Shown here: positions 61,954 through 64,000 of the stretch, one piece after another
How positions within the stretch are numbered: the stretch's first letter is position 1
How the letters are laid out: each line of letters starts with the position of its first letter
Assembly (NCBI RefSeq): GCF_009741265.1
Contig: NZ_WOWL01000001.1
Span: 3,782,001-3,846,000 of the forward strand
Source of the DNA: Pseudarthrobacter sp. GA104
GTDB taxonomy: Bacteria > Actinomycetota > Actinomycetes > Actinomycetales > Micrococcaceae
Direction: 5' to 3'
DNA length: 64,000 nt
Translations under genes and position numbers: made by a program
The notes under the pieces: generated by a model
Told to the model about the DNA's origin: nothing
Databases searched by the model: none
What the model saw: the letters and a program-made list of their open reading frames with translations, nothing else

Positions 61954-62925
61954 ATGAGTTCGCCAGCTTCCCGCCCAGTCCCTCCTGCCGCTGCCAACCT
62001 GCTTAACCTGCGCGGCGCCGTCGACCTTTCCACGCTGAAGCAGCGCCCCGCGTCCCCGGCCGGGACCGGAACGCCGCAGGGCGGAGCCCCCGATGCTCCT
62101 GGCTCGCCGGAACTGAAAGTCAACGTCACCGAAGGCAATTTCCAGCAGCTGGTGGAGCTGTCAGCGCAGGTGCCGGTTGTTTTTGCGCTCTGGGCCTCCT
62201 ACTCGCCGGAGTCCGCAACCATGCTGGACGTCCTGGAGCGGGTGGTGGCAAGCTACGGCGGCCGCCTGGTCCTCGGCGCCGCGGACATCGAGGCGTTCCC
62301 GCAGTTGGCCCAGGCCTTCCAGGTGCAGGCCGTGCCCACCGCGGTGGCCGTCCTCAAGGGCCAACCCGTACCGCTCTTCCAGGGCGGCGCAGACGAACAG
62401 CAGGTCCGCAGCCTCTTTGACGAACTGCTGAAGGTGGCTGCGGCAAACGGCGTGACCGGCAGCCTGGGTGCCGGTGCGGCTGAAGACGACACCCCCGCGC
62501 CCCTGCCGCCGCTGCACCAGGCGGCTTTTGACGCCATCGAGGCGGGGGACTACGCCGCAGCAGCCGATGCCTACCGCCAGGCACTGACCGAGATGCCCTC
62601 GGACCACGAGGCGAAGGCCGGCCTGGCCCAGGTGGAGCTGATGGCCAGGCTGCAGCCGCTCTCCGCGCAGGACAGCGAAGCCCTGCGGGCGCTGGCGGCC
62701 AACGAACCGGACAACCTTGAGGCGCAGCTGGGCGTGGCGGACCTGGATGTGGCAGGCGGCCACGTGGAGGATGCGCTGAACCGGCTGGTCACCTTCATCG
62801 GCAGGAACTTCGGCCCGGAGCGCGAAACTGCCCGCGTCCGCCTGCTGGAGCTGTTCGACGTGGTGGGGTCTGCGGACGAGCGGGTGGGCAAGGCGCGCCA
62901 GGCACTCGCGAGGGTCCTTTTCTAG
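61954..62925 (+). CDS. tetratricopeptide protein with thioredoxin fold (co-chaperone YbbN/CnoX-like)
   Basis: A 323-residue protein. The thioredoxin-fold domain (about 55-165) reads VVFALWASYSPESATMLDVLERVV, with SPES where CxxC would be, so it is redox-inactive. cis-Pro VQAVPTAVAVLKG is kept. C-terminal helical repeats (about 190-320, PPLHQAAFDAIEAGDYAAAADAY) match TPR units of CnoX. It may hold client proteins for GroEL or DnaK. Its stop overlaps the next gene (TAGTG). Confidence 0.85.
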   Translation: MSSPASRPVPPAAANLLNLRGAVDLSTLKQRPASPAGTGTPQGGAPDAPGSPELKVNVTEGNFQQLVELSAQVPVVFALWASYSPESATMLDVLERVVASYGGRLVLGAADIEAFPQLAQAFQVQAVPTAVAVLKGQPVPLFQGGADEQQVRSLFDELLKVAAANGVTGSLGAGAAEDDTPAPLPPLHQAAFDAIEAGDYAAAADAYRQALTEMPSDHEAKAGLAQVELMARLQPLSAQDSEALRALAANEPDNLEAQLGVADLDVAGGHVEDALNRLVTFIGRNFGPERETARVRLLELFDVVGSADERVGKARQALARVLF

Positions 62926-64000
62926 TGCCGGCACTGTTCCAGCCGCTGAAGCTCCGGGGGCTGGAGCTCCAGCATCGGGGCTGGGTCTCACCCATGTGCC
63001 AGTACAGCTGCGATCCCGACGACGCCCCCGGCGTGCCGAACGACTGGCACCTGATGCATTTGGGGTCCTTCGCGGCCGGCGGCGCAGCGCTGATCCTCAC
63101 CGAGGCGGCGGCCGTCAACGCCGAGGGCAGGATCAGTCCCCGGGACGCCGGGCTCTACAACGACGCACAGGCCGAGGCCTGGCAGCGGATCACGTCCTTC
63201 GTGCACCGCCACGGCCCGGCGGAGGCCAAGATCGGCGTGCAGCTCGCCCATGCCGGCAGGAAGGGATCCACCTACTGGCCGTTTTCCGGCAGGCAGGGCA
63301 GCGTGCCGGAGTCCGACGGCGGCTGGACCACTGTGGGTCCCTCGGCATCGGCTTTTGACGGCTATGCCGTTGCCGCCGCGATGACGGAGGAACAGATCCG
63401 CGGCGTCATCGGCGACTTCGCCGCGGCTGCCGGACGTGCCCTGGACGCAGGCTTCGACACCATGGAAATCCATGCCGCCCACGGGTACCTGCTCCATCAG
63501 TTCCAAAGCCCGCTGATCAATACCCGCGACGACCAGTGGGGCGGGGACGAAGCCGGCAGGAACCGACTGATGCTCGCCGTGGTGGACGCGGTACGGGCGG
63601 TCATTCCGGAGTCCATGCCGCTGCTCCTGAGGATCTCCGCCAGCGACTGGGCGGACGGCGGCGTGGACCTTGCCGCTTCCGTGCGCCTGGCCCGGCAGGC
63701 AGCCGAACACGGAGTGGACCTCATCGACGTTTCCAGCGGGGGTGCCGTGGCTCATCAGCACATCAAGGCCGGCCCCGGCTACCAGACCGGGTTTTCCGCC
63801 GCCATCCGCAAGGAAGCCGGAGTGGCCACCGGGACCGTTGGCCTGCTCACCTCCGCCGGGCAGGCAGAACACGCCCTTGCCACGGGACAGGCTGACGGCG
63901 TCCTCATTGCCAGGGCAGCGCTGCGGGACCCGCACTGGTGGCTGCGGGCCGCCTTCGAACTGGGCCACGACATTGCGTGGCCGCCGCAATACGAACGGGC
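62925..64000 (+). CDS. NADH:flavin oxidoreductase/Old Yellow Enzyme, YqjM type (3' truncated by window)
   Basis: At least 358 residues of an FMN ene-reductase; the gene continues past the right edge. Motifs: PMCQYSC (Cys25 of the YqjM class), LAHAGRKGS, IHAAHGYLLHQF and SPLINTRDDQWGG, then LLRISASDW. The GTG 62925 start overlaps the preceding stop. Reduces activated alkenes with NAD(P)H. Conserved residues are all present. Confidence 0.93.
   Translation, partial: MPALFQPLKLRGLELQHRGWVSPMCQYSCDPDDAPGVPNDWHLMHLGSFAAGGAALILTEAAAVNAEGRISPRDAGLYNDAQAEAWQRITSFVHRHGPAEAKIGVQLAHAGRKGSTYWPFSGRQGSVPESDGGWTTVGPSASAFDGYAVAAAMTEEQIRGVIGDFAAAAGRALDAGFDTMEIHAAHGYLLHQFQSPLINTRDDQWGGDEAGRNRLMLAVVDAVRAVIPESMPLLLRISASDWADGGVDLAASVRLARQAAEHGVDLIDVSSGGAVAHQHIKAGPGYQTGFSAAIRKEAGVATGTVGLLTSAGQAEHALATGQADGVLIARAALRDPHWWLRAAFELGHDIAWPPQYER

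Noticed and set aside
61954..62925. Degenerate thioredoxin pseudogene because CxxC is absent
   Set aside because: The frame is intact and the TPR part is conserved. Loss of CxxC is known in CnoX/YbbN-type proteins.

Overview
The window is chromosomal DNA from a high-GC actinobacterium. The best match is the Micrococcaceae, Arthrobacter or Pseudarthrobacter type. Supporting points are a SigR/RsrA pair beside aroA, a fused E1-E2 2-oxoglutarate decarboxylase (Kgd), the 24-residue ribosomal protein bL37, NucS, frequent GTG/TTG starts, and the gene order argS-lysA-hom-thrC-thrB-rho-prfA-prmC-tsaC-wecA-atp, which follows the Mycobacterium tuberculosis Rv1292-Rv1312 order. There is no rRNA, CRISPR array, phage or insertion sequence. 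One tRNA (Arg, CCG) is present.

Layout. 1-2.5 kb: end of aroA, a DoxX protein, the redox sigma factor sigR with a near-consensus SigR-type promoter and its zinc anti-sigma rsrA, and bL37. 2.6-8.7 kb: a PadR-DUF4097 operon with paired operators, a GDSL hydrolase and kgd. 9-15 kb: two CNNM/CorC-type membrane proteins, then a zinc-type ABC transporter (znuACB) behind a 27-bp palindrome, and a Fur/Zur repressor. 15-24 kb: a tightly overlapping run (MBL hydrolase, rhodanese, alcohol dehydrogenase, HIT protein), the giant helicase HrpA and a GlxA-type regulator. 23.6-28.2 kb is the most accessory-looking part: a protealysin-like protease with its emfourin inhibitor, tRNA-Arg, and a three-gene extracytoplasmic flavin electron-transfer operon (RnfD-like/ferredoxin-reductase fusion, ApbE, FMN-binding lipoprotein).

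28.4-43.7 kb: argS, lysine/threonine synthesis, rho, prfA, prmC, tsaC, and lipid-linked glycan genes (wecG-like, a GT2 and wecA). The rho-prfA gap lacks rpmE and instead holds two palindromic elements, one 167 bp long with perfect 21-bp inverted ends and a small antisense ORF. 43.7-51.7 kb: the complete F1Fo ATP synthase operon, with AtpI-type proteins at the front. 51.7-56 kb: DUF2550, a membrane-anchored esterase and a rhomboid-fold/DUF2156 lipid aminoacyl-transferase-like protein. 56-64 kb: cspA with a long leader, the mismatch endonuclease nucS, small conserved genes, an AI-2E family permease, an uncharacterised membrane protein, a TPR/thioredoxin-fold protein lacking CxxC, and the start of an Old Yellow Enzyme gene.

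Several genes have a TAnnnT-like -10 hexamer six or seven bases before the start codon and no Shine-Dalgarno sequence, which suggests leaderless transcripts. Functions are assigned from recognised protein motifs; no database search was run.
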